A DNA stretch of 64,000 bases. Origin: Phymatolithon calcareum (taxonomy: Eukaryota; Rhodophyta; Florideophyceae; Hapalidiales). The position numbers and the translations under genes are program-made. Below the pieces are notes generated by a model. The model was not told the origin of the DNA, ran no database searches, and worked only from the letters and a program-made list of their open reading frames with translations. The stretch is taken from contig OZ345358.1 in NCBI GenBank assembly GCA_977006965.1, positions 1,426,001 to 1,490,000 on the forward strand, in the 5' to 3' direction. Shown piece by piece: positions 35,376 through 45,964 of this stretch; position 1 is the first letter of the stretch; each line of letters starts with the position of its first letter.

Positions 35376-36300
35376 TAAGACCCCTAGAGGGGCGGTTCCA
35401 TGTGGGCATGTCCGCCCGCGATCAGCGCCTTTTCGGGTTACTTGCAACAGTCTCACTCGCCGAATACCGGTCAGGGCTCAACCCAGTTTGCCATTTATCT
35501 CAATTCAATTACAAATTGAATGCCCGGATAGGGCCCATAAAGACCGCGCAGCAGCATATGGTCACGGTTCTAGACAGGGGGGCAGGACCAAACTTGATTA
35601 AGGCGAGCATGTTGGCACAGGAAGAAATTTCGTCCGTGGACCCGGACAAGAAGATCTTTCGGTTGTGGAGTGCATCGAACCATCCGCTCGATACGTTGGG
35701 AATCCTGACTCTGACAGTCACAGTCGGGTCGCAGACCTGCCGTCAACCTTTCGTCATCGTGTGCCGCCTGGTAGTCGACACAACCTTCGGATGTCAATAC
35801 ATTGACTACCAGGTGAAGTCGCTCCAAATCAAGGAACGCGTGGGCGTTCTGGACAACGATGAAAAGGTGCCCATAGTTCGTCGTAGCTGCTCTGGCCTTC
35901 ACGACCATCTATCTGCGGAATCCCCGCGAATCGGCCACCCTGACCGGGCACCCCACTCTGCAATCCGCGTTGTCAAACGAACACTCCTGGAACCGGGAAA
36001 GGAAGCAGTTGCACCGGTTTCCTGTCCGGTTGGGGGAACTCGGGTTATTGAGCTACTGAACCGCTGTACGAGAAAAAAAGGGTGGCTCTCAGCAAAGGAA
36101 TCGCAGATATTCGGCCAAATGTTCCGTTCAGTGTTAAGGTCGCAAACTTTGGAGTCACCTCTGTATGGTTGAGTCGAAACGAAAAACCTGGCCACGCAGG
36201 ACCGGCGCCAATCACGATCCTTACCCTTAACTTCGGAGACGATATGTTCAAGGGGGCTGCAGAATTACAACACGCATCGCCCGTTCTCTGCTTTGGATAA
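35372..36300 (+). pseudogene. gypsy aspartic protease and linker
   Basis: Frame 35372-36172 includes the protease active-site region VLDRGAGPNLI; D-[ST]-G is usual, so Thr has become Arg. DTLGILTLTVTVG and PFVIVC follow the family pattern. After a one-base deletion near 36050 the linker preceding reverse transcriptase continues as RVALSKGIADIRPNVPFSVKV. The reverse transcriptase that should follow is absent. Confidence 0.8.
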
Positions 36301-37612
36301 TTGCTCTCCTGCCACGGCCTGCATCCATATTGCGTCGAACACGAACTGTACCGCAGGCCACCGTGGTCTGATTCCGCGGGTCATGAAGAGCTCAAAGTGA
36401 CGCACTGCAAACGAGTATCCCACGAGCAAACTGGCCCTGACTTCATATGGCGCAAAATAGTGGTCACAGAGGGGATACTGAGCTTCAAGCGACGAGAGCG
36501 CGGCCGCATCCATCCCCCCGTAATACCCAGGAAGTAGGCGACCGTACCGAAAGCGATGGACACGCTCTGCCTCTCGCAGAGAGTACGGCGTACGAAAATC
36601 AATCCACCCTGTGTCCCGGTCACATACCGGCATGCTCGGCGAAAACAGTTACTGAGTGTCATACTGGAGGGGATGCTCGATCACGCCATCTGGGGATGGC
36701 CAAAAGGCGTCTAGGCGCAACTGTGCTGTGCTTTCGTCAAGATTCATCCGGTGGATAATGTTGGACAGGAGAAGACGGAATACGAACGGACCACTGTGGG
36801 GTTTGAAACGCACAGGTTGGCACACTGGCTGTGGTCCGGTTGTTCCCTAGCGGAAAGCAAAGGGCGGCGCGAAGCGCTGACCTTTTATAGAAAAAACAAT
36901 GGATCAAAAGATGACTTGGCATTATGAAAATTGGATCAATGGAAGAATCTGGAAGCCGCGAAGCGGCTTCCTAGCCCGTCGCAGGCGCCGCCGACGTGCT
37001 CACAGTGTAAGCGCCTGTAAGCAATGTAAGCATCTGTAATCTGTAAGCTGTAAGCAGCGGTTCTAGGGTTTTCCCTTGATGATCCTTCATGGTGTAAGTA
37101 CGCATCGAAACCTATGGTACTGTAATTACTGTAATGCTATCTGTAACAGCTTGCTGTAATGCAAGCTGTAATGACAATTTGAAGGTAGCTAGTCTTGTAA
37201 GAACTGGAGGGTATGATAGTGGCGTTGGACGCCACAACCACGCGAACGAGGGCCGATCCAAATCGGTATCTCCTTTCTCCACGCCCACGCTTGCAGAGTT
37301 CTCTTCAGCGCGGGAATCATAGTGCGCCCGCCATTCCTCCGTTCGAATTAACCTGCGGTACTCGGATGACGGAAGTCCTGCGCGCTCCAGCACCGCAAAA
37401 CGGTGCTCAAAATTGATACGAGTGGACTCCGCGTCGTGGGAAAATATCGACTGGGATGAGGAAGATGATCCCGCATACCGCGCGGTGCTGTGCCGTCCTG
37501 CTGCCGTACGGGTACTCGAAGTAGAGACAAACACCCCGACGGCAATCAAGATAGAAGAGCTGCGTCGCGAACAGGACGCCGACCGGTGGTGCCAGTCGAT
37601 CCGCCAGTACAT
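36265..37612 (-). pseudogene. antisense coding-like segment in the gypsy element
   Basis: Minus frames 36265-36633 (GGMDAAALSSLEAQYPLCDHYFAPYEVRASLL) and 37112-37612 (RFAVLERAGLPSSEYRRLIRTEEWR), interrupted by the solo LTR, read like one protein and match the antisense ORF at 39835-40206. The stretch replaces the missing reverse transcriptase. Antisense ORFs near the 3' end are known in some plant gypsy elements; here one copy appears duplicated into the RT region. Confidence 0.45.
36795..37236 (-). repeat. solo LTR, family L, minus orientation
   Basis: 442 bp from TGTGGGGTTTGAAACG to GTTGGACGCCACA, flanked by perfect ACCAC repeats (36790-36794, 37237-37241). The paralogous sequence at 39951-39975 reads straight through this site with a single ACCAC, proving the insertion. 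It carries the same GAA-loop hairpin (36951-36971) and an expanded TGTAAG repeat tract, which makes it longer than its relatives. Confidence 0.95.
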
Positions 37613-38940
37613 GGTTGCGAAACATGGACAGTTGACCTACGAAGAGGACGAACGGGGAGTGCTCGTCCATGTGGCGGCAGTGGACGGGTTATTTCAGGCC
37701 TTAGTACCGATTTCCTTGCGGAAAAGTTTACTTTTTCTCTCCCACCACACGCCATTAGCCGGACACCCCGGTATTTCACGAATATTTTTCACATTTCGGA
37801 GGACCTTTTTCTGGCCATCCATGATTTTCGACGTTCGTGCAGTGTCTCAGCACTTCCATGCGTGCGCGAAGGAACGCTTCAAGCTCCGTTCATATTCAAC
37901 GAAGATGAAACTGTTCCCACCAACCAAACCATTCGAATTTGTGGCCATCTATATCCTTGGGCCGCTGGTGCGGTCCTCAAATGGGCATAGATTCCGGCTG
38001 GTCATCACAGACCGCTACTACAACTGAAGCGAGTTGTACCCTTGTCAACCATCTCGGCACTAACCGTGACACACGCTTTTTGCACGCACTGGGTCTTCCC
38101 GTATGGGTCACCTGCTCGGTTAGTCTCCGACAACGGGGGACAATGCAACTCGAAGTTTTTTAATCGTATTTTTCGCCGCATGGGAATCGCAAAGTTGTAC
38201 ACCAGGGCATACCACCCGCAAACCAACGCGAAAGTGGAACGAATGAACAGTACCCTATTGTCGGGCATATGTGCGTTTGTGGCGGACAACCTAAGCACTT
38301 GCATGAATATGCAGAGACTCTTGCTTACCCGTACAACACAGCGGTCCACCGAGCAACAGGGTTGACGACGTTTGACTTTGTCCTTTCCCACCCACCCGGC
38401 CCGGTAGCCCTTGCTTTTGATTATCCGTATGCCGGCGCCACGCCACCCCATTACGAGAAAGATCGGTTTTACAAGTCAATTCGAAGGTTAATAGAATCAT
38501 GAACACCGCGATTGAAAGCCGCCCAAGCGCGGTATAAGGCAGATTTTGACAAAAAAGTGCGTCCACTCCGCCAAAACGAGGTTGGCGACATGTTGTATGT
38601 CAGTCGAGAGACAAAGAGCGCCGACAGGAAATCCGGTATTCGACGGCGACACAAGATGCAATCGAAAGCTGACGGCCCGTACGAAGTGATATCAACTGAA
38701 TCACATACGCTCAAAATCTTACATGATGGCCTCACCGATGTCGTATCAAAAGACCGCATCGCCGTTGCGCCCCCGACAGACGAGATAAGGGAGATGGCTC
38801 GCACCAATGATTCAGAGAGTCGACCGCCATCTCCGCGGCGCACCTCGGTTACAGTTTCCACAACCAGGGTAATGCGATCCGCGTCAAAACCCATCACGGC
38901 CGGTGACGTTATGCGCCCCCATTACAAGCTCATCCAATAA
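37413..38940 (+). pseudogene. gypsy integrase, inactivated
   Basis: Zinc-binding part: SHHTPLAGHPG, then HACAKER, where C-x2-C is degenerate. In the core, FEFVAIYILGPL has Tyr where the first catalytic Asp belongs. After a frameshift near 38030, LVSDNGGQ (second Asp) and HPQTNAKVERMNSTL (catalytic Glu) are present. The C-terminal part has VRPLRQNEVGDMLYVSRE and GPYEVISTESHTLKIL. At least three frameshifts. It would have joined retrotransposon cDNA to target DNA. Confidence 0.85.
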
Positions 38941-39160
38941 CACACCGAACTCGGCGCGGGAAAATACTTTCGACGTCTTGCACTTCGATAAGATCGTGGA
39001 CGTTGACCCCAAACTCCGACAGTTCTTGATACGCTGGACAGACGCAGACCAGGAAGATTCATGGAAACTTCCGCACCACGTGCCCTACAACTCCCTTGTT
39101 CGGATTTTCCGCCGGACGAAGACGACGATGCCGACATGGATGGCAGAGTATCGACGCTAA
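38903..39160 (+). pseudogene. C-terminal chromodomain-like module
   Basis: Frame 38903-39160 reads FDVLHFDKIVDVDPKLRQFLIRWTDADQEDSWKLPHHVPYNSLVRIF, matching the chromodomain layout (beta strands, then [YF]LxxW, then SWxxxxxxP, then helix). In chromoviruses it targets integration to modified histones. It is frameshifted from the integrase by the overlap at 38903-38940. Confidence 0.65.
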
Positions 39161-39834
39161 CTCTGCCAATACGGATCCGTGGGATAGCAGTCGTGCCCAA
39201 GAACGGACCCTTTACGCCCAAAAACACACCTTCATCATAACCTTGAACGCCAAGGGAAACCTTCCGCATGCGGAGACGGGCAGCGGTTTGTGCAGCGCTA
39301 CGTGGAGTCACCCACGATAAGAAGTGTACCATAACGGCCTTGTGGGAATATTGGATGCAAACAGGATTAAATCGTTTATTCAAATTCCAAACGTTTCTAA
39401 GAGAAAGGCAGAAGAGATGCACGTCCTGAAGAAAACCGCATCCACTACCGTGCTTCCAGTCACCCGGTCTAATTCATAACTCTCCACTGCTGTGTCTACG
39501 ACCATCCGAGCGCTCGGGAACACGTTCGAACAAACCGCAGATAACAGCGGTATTGCTGGGCACAAGCTCTCTCTCACTGGATATGGCCCTCCTAACGGAA
39601 GGACGATCTAGAACTCTTAACAAGCTTTCTGCAGTGAGCTGATCTGGTCCGCCAGTGCATCCGCGGGTTCGGGATTCTGCTCCCTGCGCACATGCATCGT
39701 CCACTGTCATAGGTCGTCCGACTCTCCCGGTGCTCTCTACATCCGAAGACTGAGCATCCAGGCTGCGCACATAGCCCAGGCCCCTCCATAGGGCTTCGAT
39801 GCCTCACCCAGTCCGACCTCGCGGGTAAACTGCC

Positions 39835-40206
39835 TTAAATTCGTAAACGCTCGATCCCACCATCTAGGGATCGGGAATAGGCATCAAGGCGTAACAGCGC
39901 TGTGCTTACGTCAAGATTCAATCGGTGGATAATGTTGGACAGCATAAGACGGAATACGAACGGACCACGCAAAAGCGGGCCGATCCAAATCGGTATCACA
40001 TTCTTCCACGCCCACGCTTGCCGGATTCTCTTCAGCACGTGTATCATCACGGGCCCCCGCCATTCTTCCGTTCGAATTACCCTGCGATACTCTGATGACG
40101 GAAATCCTGTTCGCTCCAGCACCGCAAAACTCGGTTCACAATTGGAATCCCTCGCGCTCGGCCCGACATTGAGCCCCTCCAGTGCCTGATAGACGCCTAA
40201 AGACAC
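39835..40206 (-). CDS. antisense ORF near the gypsy 3' end
   Basis: 123 aa from ATG at 40206, with EPSFAVLERTGFPSSEYRRVIRTEEWR and LRGPFVFRLMLSNIIHRLNLD. Homologous to the disrupted antisense segment at 36.7-37.4 kb. It is read against the direction of gag-pol. No family recognised; the 3' region might also be untranslated on the plus strand. Confidence 0.4.
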   Translation of the reverse strand: MSLGVYQALEGLNVGPSARDSNCEPSFAVLERTGFPSSEYRRVIRTEEWRGPVMIHVLKRIRQAWAWKNVIPIWIGPLLRGPFVFRLMLSNIIHRLNLDVSTALLRLDAYSRSLDGGIERLRI

Positions 40207-40418
40207 TGCGCATGCGAAAAAAACACGGTCGTTTGGTCAGTGTCACCGATGATGTGCGGTCTGCACCTTGTCGCGTGGGAAGTCTCGAATGTACGTACAA
40301 AATGTCACTGCTCACGCTGCACTCAGCTCGCTGGTGACCTGAGCAACACCGATTTTATCGATGGGACGCAACTCAAGAAGCCCCGCGGTACCCTTCTTCC
40401 TCACCCTGCTTCGGTTTT

Positions 40419-40432
40419 GGAGGAGAGGGTGG
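40419..40432 (+). promoter_or_regulatory. polypurine tract of the gypsy element
   Basis: GGAGGAGAGGGTGG lies immediately before the 3' LTR start at 40434, the usual position of the plus-strand DNA primer. Confidence 0.75.
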
Positions 40433-40433
40433 T

Positions 40434-40876
40434 TGTAGTATTGTCAATTGTCCCGCTGGGGATTACAGCGTCGGCCAAGTATGGGTTGCCGACGGTAATT
40501 ACAATTACCTCTACTATAGGATAATTAACTCCTTTTTGTCGCTCTGCGACGTCGCCTGTGGTACTTATGCCACGCTCAACGCCCACTACAGTAAACTGGG
40601 CAAGCACCCCTGGCTAGAAGTCTTCGTGCCCGCATCTATAACGGTTCCCTAGATGGATTCCTTGGTCTGCTTCCCTCGGCGCTAGCGTCGATGTACCGCT
40701 TAATCTCATCTGATACACTGACTCATATGTTCTCCTGTGTTTCTTTTCCGTTCTTGTCCGTTCGCGTCACCGCTCTTTGCTGGACTTCGGGGATCTATCG
40801 TGCTCGCTCTGCTATACGCTACCGCACATCTCTCGCCTGTTTACAGTCCAGGTCAGCGCCCCTGCATTATACTACA
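40434..40876 (+). repeat. 3' LTR of the gypsy element
   Basis: 443 bp, TGTAGTATTGTC to CATTATACTACA. About 16-20 differences from the 5' LTR by eye. Confidence 0.9.
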
Positions 40877-41936
40877 CCTGACAGGATTTTCGGGGGGGGT
40901 TGCCTCCAGAGATACATTCTCCTATTTCATGACGAATTAGAGGTGCAGCTGGAGGACCAGATCACACTCGCCCAGTCTAGGAAAGTTATCCAAGCCAGTT
41001 CCATCGAAAATCACCTGGCGTGTGCCGCGTCGATAGTGGGGGTCCTGGTCTCGGTAACGATTGGTCTCCTGGATATTTTCGTTCTTGTTCTAGCAACTGT
41101 TGAGCTTCTTCCGCACATGCTCGGCGTTCTTCCTCGATTTGCAGCCATAGGCAGCACTTGGTACAATACTGGAGTCAAAATGTCGAAATCATAGACTTGT
41201 CCTTGTACTTCCATTAGTTTGTATCGTTTTGAGGTCTGACATGCGAGACCAGGCAATTGTGACGGAGTTGTTGACGAGAGCGAAAGGGTCTCCATCAGTG
41301 TGGTATGCTCCGCGGGTCCAAAGCATGGAGAAGAACGTACTGCATGTCCTCTTGTGCCTCTTTCATTTTGCGTCTTTCACCGGTTTGTCTGGAAGGGAAT
41401 CGGCACAGAATGCTACCCTCGGAGTGGGACGGCTATAATGTCTGTTGCTTTCTCAGAGATAGAGTGACTCTCATCATGCGTCGTCAAAGTACTTGACGGA
41501 AGCATGCATTCTGGTTCATTATTAAACACGGGCCACAATGACTATGTAGCAGGCAAACTGGCAAAGTTTGTTTGGTTATGTGATAGCCATTTTGCGTAAA
41601 CTGGTTGGACGTAATGTGGAGACTTCTCAAGAGCTGGGAGTGGCAATTCGCAATTTGGGCGGCGGTGATCATCGAGGGAGTTCACGCAGCTAAAATTCCT
41701 GCATCGATATCTCCGTGACAATTTAATTACTACCAGAACCGTTTTCGTCCCGGCCCTCTCCTTAACCCTCTACTGTAAGCAAAACATGCGGTCTTCATGG
41801 CTGGTATTGTTTGCCACGTGTCATATATTGTAGATATCGCTGTCAGTTCATACAGTACAGTAATCCTTGGGTGGCACAAACGAAGCAAATGATCAGCAAC
41901 CCGTGCCAGTGAAGGCCGCCTCTCGCGCGCGGCACA
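40877..41936. other. conserved duplicated region continued (copy A)
   Basis: Continues the duplicated segment interrupted by the gypsy element and aligns with 52313-53370. A hydrophobic plus frame (LACAASIVGVLVSVTIGLLDIFVLVLATVELLPHM is in 40691-41194, partly LTR) and minus frames are kept in both copies. No assignable gene. The 200 bp before 41937 corresponds to the TAF10 promoter. Confidence 0.5.
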
Positions 41937-42038
41937 ATGGACCGCTCGCGCGCGCTGGACCGCGACGAGATCGAGAAGTTTGTGTCCAGTCTTTCGTCGA
42001 CGAAATGCGCGGTTCCCGACGAGCTCGTGCGGCACTAT
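41937..42038 (+). pseudogene. TAF10 5' fragment (copy A)
   Basis: The first 34 codons of TAF10 ([14 protein letters not shown]...) are identical in sense to 53371-53472, then the sequence jumps to HCF136 at a CACTAT/CTCCGTCAC junction. The rest of TAF10 and the HCF136 3' half (1217 bp) are deleted. Confidence 0.9.
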
Positions 42039-42355
42039 CTCCGTCACGTACACGGCACCCGCATTCGTCGTCATCTCCGCCTTCTCCTTCCCGAGCGCAG
42101 TGATGAGCACGGGATCTCCGGGAAGCTTCGGTGAGAGCGGGACGCGCTCCCAAGTTTTGCCGGAATTGTCCGTGTGTAGCAGAAGCGACGGCTTGCCGAT
42201 CACCCACCCCTCATTCCCGCGAAACGTAATGCGTTCAAAGCGGTAATTCAACTCCTCGTCCGTGCCAAGTCGTGCAAAGGTTCGCGGCGTCCAGGTCACT
42301 CCATCATCCACGGATTCGGCCACCGTGCCGTGAGAACCAACCAGAAAGCCGTGCA
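42039..42355 (-). pseudogene. HCF136 internal fragment (copy A)
   Basis: Corresponds to 54690-55006 of the complete gene and keeps the frame of its central Asp-box region ([24 protein letters not shown]). It begins after the deletion junction with TAF10 and ends where E-type repeat starts. No start codon, transit peptide or C-terminus. Confidence 0.9.
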
Positions 42356-42452
42356 CTGTAATTCGGACTAGATTCGGACGGACTTCTCGTCTGTGAATTG
42401 TTTTCGGATCGGATCAGCATACGGCCAGTTTTTCCGTACGGATCAGACTCAG

Positions 42453-43369
42453 GGTCGTTCTTAACGCTTGTATGTTCGGCATGTTTGTGTAATTCTCGCG
42501 TGCTAACTGGACAGTAGATCTCGTATCATATTGATTGAGTGTCACGCTTTATCAAGCTCTGAACATGCCTACACCTGTTCGCGCGTGTTCAGAGGCGTAC
42601 AACGAAAAAGGAGGTAATATTATTACACGCGTGGCGTGTCCTCCAATGAGATCCATGCTAGCGTTTCATATCATACAACATGACTGATCCTCCTCTTTCG
42701 TCGTACGCCTCTGAACACGCGCGAACATCATACATGATGTATAGGCATGTTCAGAGCTTGATAAAGCGTGACACTCAATCAATATGATACGAGATCTACT
42801 TCTATTGCACGCCAAATTACCAATTGGTCACTGGGGGAGCACGACGGCATTTTGGCAGGACAATTTTTTGGTTTATTTGGTCAAATGGGCCCGGGCCCAA
42901 ATTCGGCTGTGCTTCCAAAATGGTAGTCGTGCTCGCCGTATCGTTTCGGAGCCCAAGGAACCGTGCAGCGCTCGATCATGCGACGGAACGTCGTTGCGTC
43001 TGTTGAAGGCAAAAGCAGTGCGACCGGGGAGCACGAAACCGACGTTCTCTCTATGAGTGTACGCACGCCGCCACCTCTCATGGTCAAACAAAACGCACCA
43101 GCATTGAGCAGAAAATCGTTGCGTTCCATTGCAAACGCAAAGAAACGAACAGCGGCACAAGTAATACTCGCGGTTGACCTTAGGAGGGGTATGTTGGCCA
43201 CCGTCATAATTACGGCTAGGTGGTACATTAGAGCTCAATTTACAGGAGCACCGACACACTCGTTAAGATACACCATGCAGAAAGCGCGTGTTCGAGTGAT
43301 ATCTGTAGCAAAAAGAGTTACACTGCTTCCAATATCCTGCACATACATACATGTGTTAAGAACGACGCT
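42453..43369. mobile_element. 0.9-kb TIR element within E repeat
   Basis: Ends GTCGTTCTTAACGCTTGTAT and (inverted) GTCGTTCTTAACACATGTAT bound the element, and E-type repeat resumes on both sides. It contains the foldback MITE at 42515 and unassigned DNA with a GGGCCCGGGCCC palindrome at about 42889. The 128-aa minus ORF at 42873-43259 has no known domain. Target duplication not resolved. Confidence 0.5.
42515..42798. mobile_element. 284-bp foldback MITE
   Basis: Almost the whole element is an inverted repeat: arms of about 100 bp beginning TAGATCTCGTATCATATTGA pair across a central spacer near 42620-42690. Ends carry TA, consistent with a TA duplication. No coding capacity. It is nested in the 42453-43369 element. 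Confidence 0.85.
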
Positions 43370-43947
43370 GAGTCCAAAAAAATTGGATCGGATCTGATTC
43401 TGATTTGCATTTTTTCCGGACTATAAGTGGATCGGTCTTGATTTTAATTTCGGACTGTAAGTGGATAAGATCTCATTTCCTGGAGAATAAATTTGGCTCA
43501 AAATTTGAAATAATAAAATATGTCTAAACTTAATCGAAATACGTGTCTGAGTAGACTCAGTCCAAGGAAAAATCGGTTCGTATCAGGTTCAAGCCGACAC
43601 AGATTCGGTTTAGATCCAATTCATGCCAGCTCAGAGCAGGTCGACGGCTTTTTCGGACTGCAAGTGGATTTGAAAGGGCTCAGGACGGGCTGGTTCGAAC
43701 TAGACCTAGGACCGGACGGATCCACGAGGGCCCGAATCCGGAAAATGGATCAATTTCTGATCCACGGCCTGTCCAGAGTCGGAACATTTTTCCCTTGGCC
43801 TGTCCGAATCCTGTCCGTGCAGTGTGAGTTTATTCGGGGGACTGGGCCATTGAGTATCCGCCATACACACTTTGGCGTGGAGACGGTCCAAGTGTGAGAC
43901 CCTGATATGCTACAGTGTTCTAGACGAGAGTATTTAGTGTGTGTTAA

Positions 43948-44742
43948 GGACCTACACACCCATCTTAGATTTTCACTTTTACTTTTTATGAGCTTGGGAA
44001 TCCGAGAAGCTCATTGAACACTTTCTATTATGGCAGTACATAATTGGCTAAGCAAAAAAAAGTTCTCGCGCCGTGGAAACTTTTTCTAGAAATTCTCAGC
44101 AGAAGGTTCATTTTAAAATCGGGACAGCTCCTTAAACGCGCAGTTTAAGACCACTTCCTGATCCGTTCTTCGCATGTTGAAAACTGTTATAGAGATCCAA
44201 GAATATAGATTACGCAGAAACCAAAACAAATCAAAGAAAATGGATGAAATAAGGAGTGTAGAGCAGTTTTCGAAATTCTGATCTTGAAAAAGAATTGCCT
44301 ACAAAGATGGACAATTATCTCGAAAAAGACTAGTTTAATTTCTTATTGTCTAGGTCAAAAGTTTCGAACAGTTGTAGACTACCACAGAAATAGTGCAAAT
44401 TTGGTGAAATCGAACGTCTAGGTGGCAAAAAAGTTCGCGCCGCGAGACCAAAAGTTTTTAAAATCGGCAAAGGAACAGGTGAAAAATATAGTAAAATTCA
44501 CGATACACCCGGAAAAGAAGCTGAAACTGTTCGAAGGAAACACAGTAAGCATTTTTTCTGTAATGATTGATTGGAGCCGAACATTGGAAACTTTTGCTAA
44601 CTTCATATTTGAAAATATTTCACTTGTTTTTACACATTTTCTTGAAACTGGATGCAGTCCCGTCGGTTCAAACGACATAAATAAAATTTTCATCCAGTTG
44701 TTTCGGCCAGTGAGAGCGCTTCAAAGATGGGGAAGCAGGTCC
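43948..44742. mobile_element. TTAA-flanked element 1
   Basis: Begins GGACCTACACACCC, ends GCAGGTCC, and has TTAA on each side (43944-43947, 44743-44746). TTAA duplication is the mark of piggyBac-type elements. The interior is AT-rich with no convincing gene. Copy A keeps the single-TTAA empty site at 21634-21637. Confidence 0.6.
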
Positions 44743-44746
44743 TTAA

Positions 44747-45964
44747 CCCTTTCACACCCATTATCTTAGGTCCCTGATGAGGGACATAGGTGTACGATGA
44801 TCATTTGTTCAGGTATAATTAATCGCTGTCCGAGTGGTCGGCCTGCAATCCAGATATGACGTTTATTGGCCCTTTCCTTAGTTCCCTCACAAGGGAACGT
44901 CCGGGAATGTCTGCCAAACGGACTGTTTTTGACGTTGCAGCACTCTGTGACATCTTCAGCAAAATACCTTGTGACGAATGTTGTGACCACAGTATGACAG
45001 GTCCTGCTCCAGATTCGGCGCCAATTAGTGCAGAGTGCACATCTACTTCAACAGAAAAATCTCTCATTCATTTGGTAGATGGAAGGCAATGCCTTAACGG
45101 ACAAGAGCAACTACCGACCGATCTAGATGGTGGGCCCATCAAATGGGCCCGTCTCTCGTTTTTAGGGAAGACCAGCCCTTCCTACATTTGAGCGCCCGCG
45201 CAAAGCGCAAAACGACACGACCATGGCTAGCTGTGGAAAGGTTCCTGCCCAAGCAGAAGCACCGGAGGCCGTTTCAGATCCCTGCGAATTCTGTGGTACG
45301 GATAATTGCGATTGGACCTGCTTTCAAGAAGAAATCTACATCCACGCACAGAGCCTGGGCGGGGCGAACAGCGCTGTCCGTAAGGCGCAGTAGAGATTTT
45401 TTGTACGATAGCGCTGGGGGCACCTCGGACATGGCGTGCGCGTCCAAGTACCGCACTGAGTAACATCTGGGATTCGTCAAATTGCTCCTGAGGAGGATAG
45501 TCACCAGTATATGGGTCATAAGGATGAATGATTGGTCTCTTTCTCACCCAGTACTGTATCGGAAAAAGGCTATAATATTCTCGCGGTTTGCAAAAATTGG
45601 ACATTCGAAAGGTTTGTCTCGCAATATTCTTCGTCCATTCTTTAGTCATTTCTTCAAACACGCTTCGAATCTAGGTCAGCTCCAAAATTGTAACTGATTA
45701 TTTTCTACTATAAAAGAACTCAGAGGCCCATCTCGTTCCTCACAAATGTCGTCAATAGAACTCTTCTTAGCACTGAGTGCAAGGTTAGGGGCTCGGCGAT
45801 CAGAGACGTGGATGCTCGGCGGCGCAGAGTGCCCTACACTTTGCTCAATGCGTCGTCAGACAGTCACAATATTAGAAGCACTTCATTGGATATCTGAATG
45901 AAACGTGTATAGAATGCATTGATCGGCCCTTAGTTCCTTCCAGAGAGACTTGGGTGTGAAAGGG
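44747..45964. mobile_element. TTAA-flanked element 2 (piggyBac-like)
   Basis: 14-bp perfect inverted tips CCCTTTCACACCCA and TGGGTGTGAAAGGG, flanked by TTAA (44743-44746, shared with element 1, and 45965-45968). CCCTTT tips fit piggyBac. The ORFs inside (44856-45190 plus, 45227-45661 minus) lack the family DDD core that I could recognise, so it is non-autonomous. Confidence 0.75.

Larger units (their letters stand above)
32180..40876 (+). mobile_element. Ty3/gypsy LTR retrotransposon (chromodomain type)
   Basis: Two 443-bp LTRs (32180-32622, 40434-40876) in direct orientation enclose gag, protease, integrase and a chromodomain in that order. Flanking 5-bp repeats are CCTGG (32175-32179) and CCTGA (40877-40881). 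Copy B has the uninterrupted site TTCCCTGGCAGG near 52310. Reverse transcriptase and RNase H are missing, and two L-family solo LTRs have inserted inside. The LTRs look about 96% identical by eye, so insertion is fairly recent. Confidence 0.92.
20805..42355 (+). repeat. segmental duplication, copy A
   Basis: Once its insertions are removed, this stretch aligns in the same order and orientation with 43535-55006: E repeat, GTPase-Sel1 gene, conserved non-assigned region, TAF10 start and HCF136 middle. It ends at 42355 inside HCF136 sequence, followed at once by E-type repeat with a 2-base CA overlap. Relative to copy B it lost 1217 bp (equivalent to 53473-54689). Confidence 0.85.

Noticed and set aside
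32774-37236. L-family LTRs as the two ends of one element
   Set aside because: They are in opposite orientation and each has its own perfect 5-bp target duplication, so they are separate solo LTRs.
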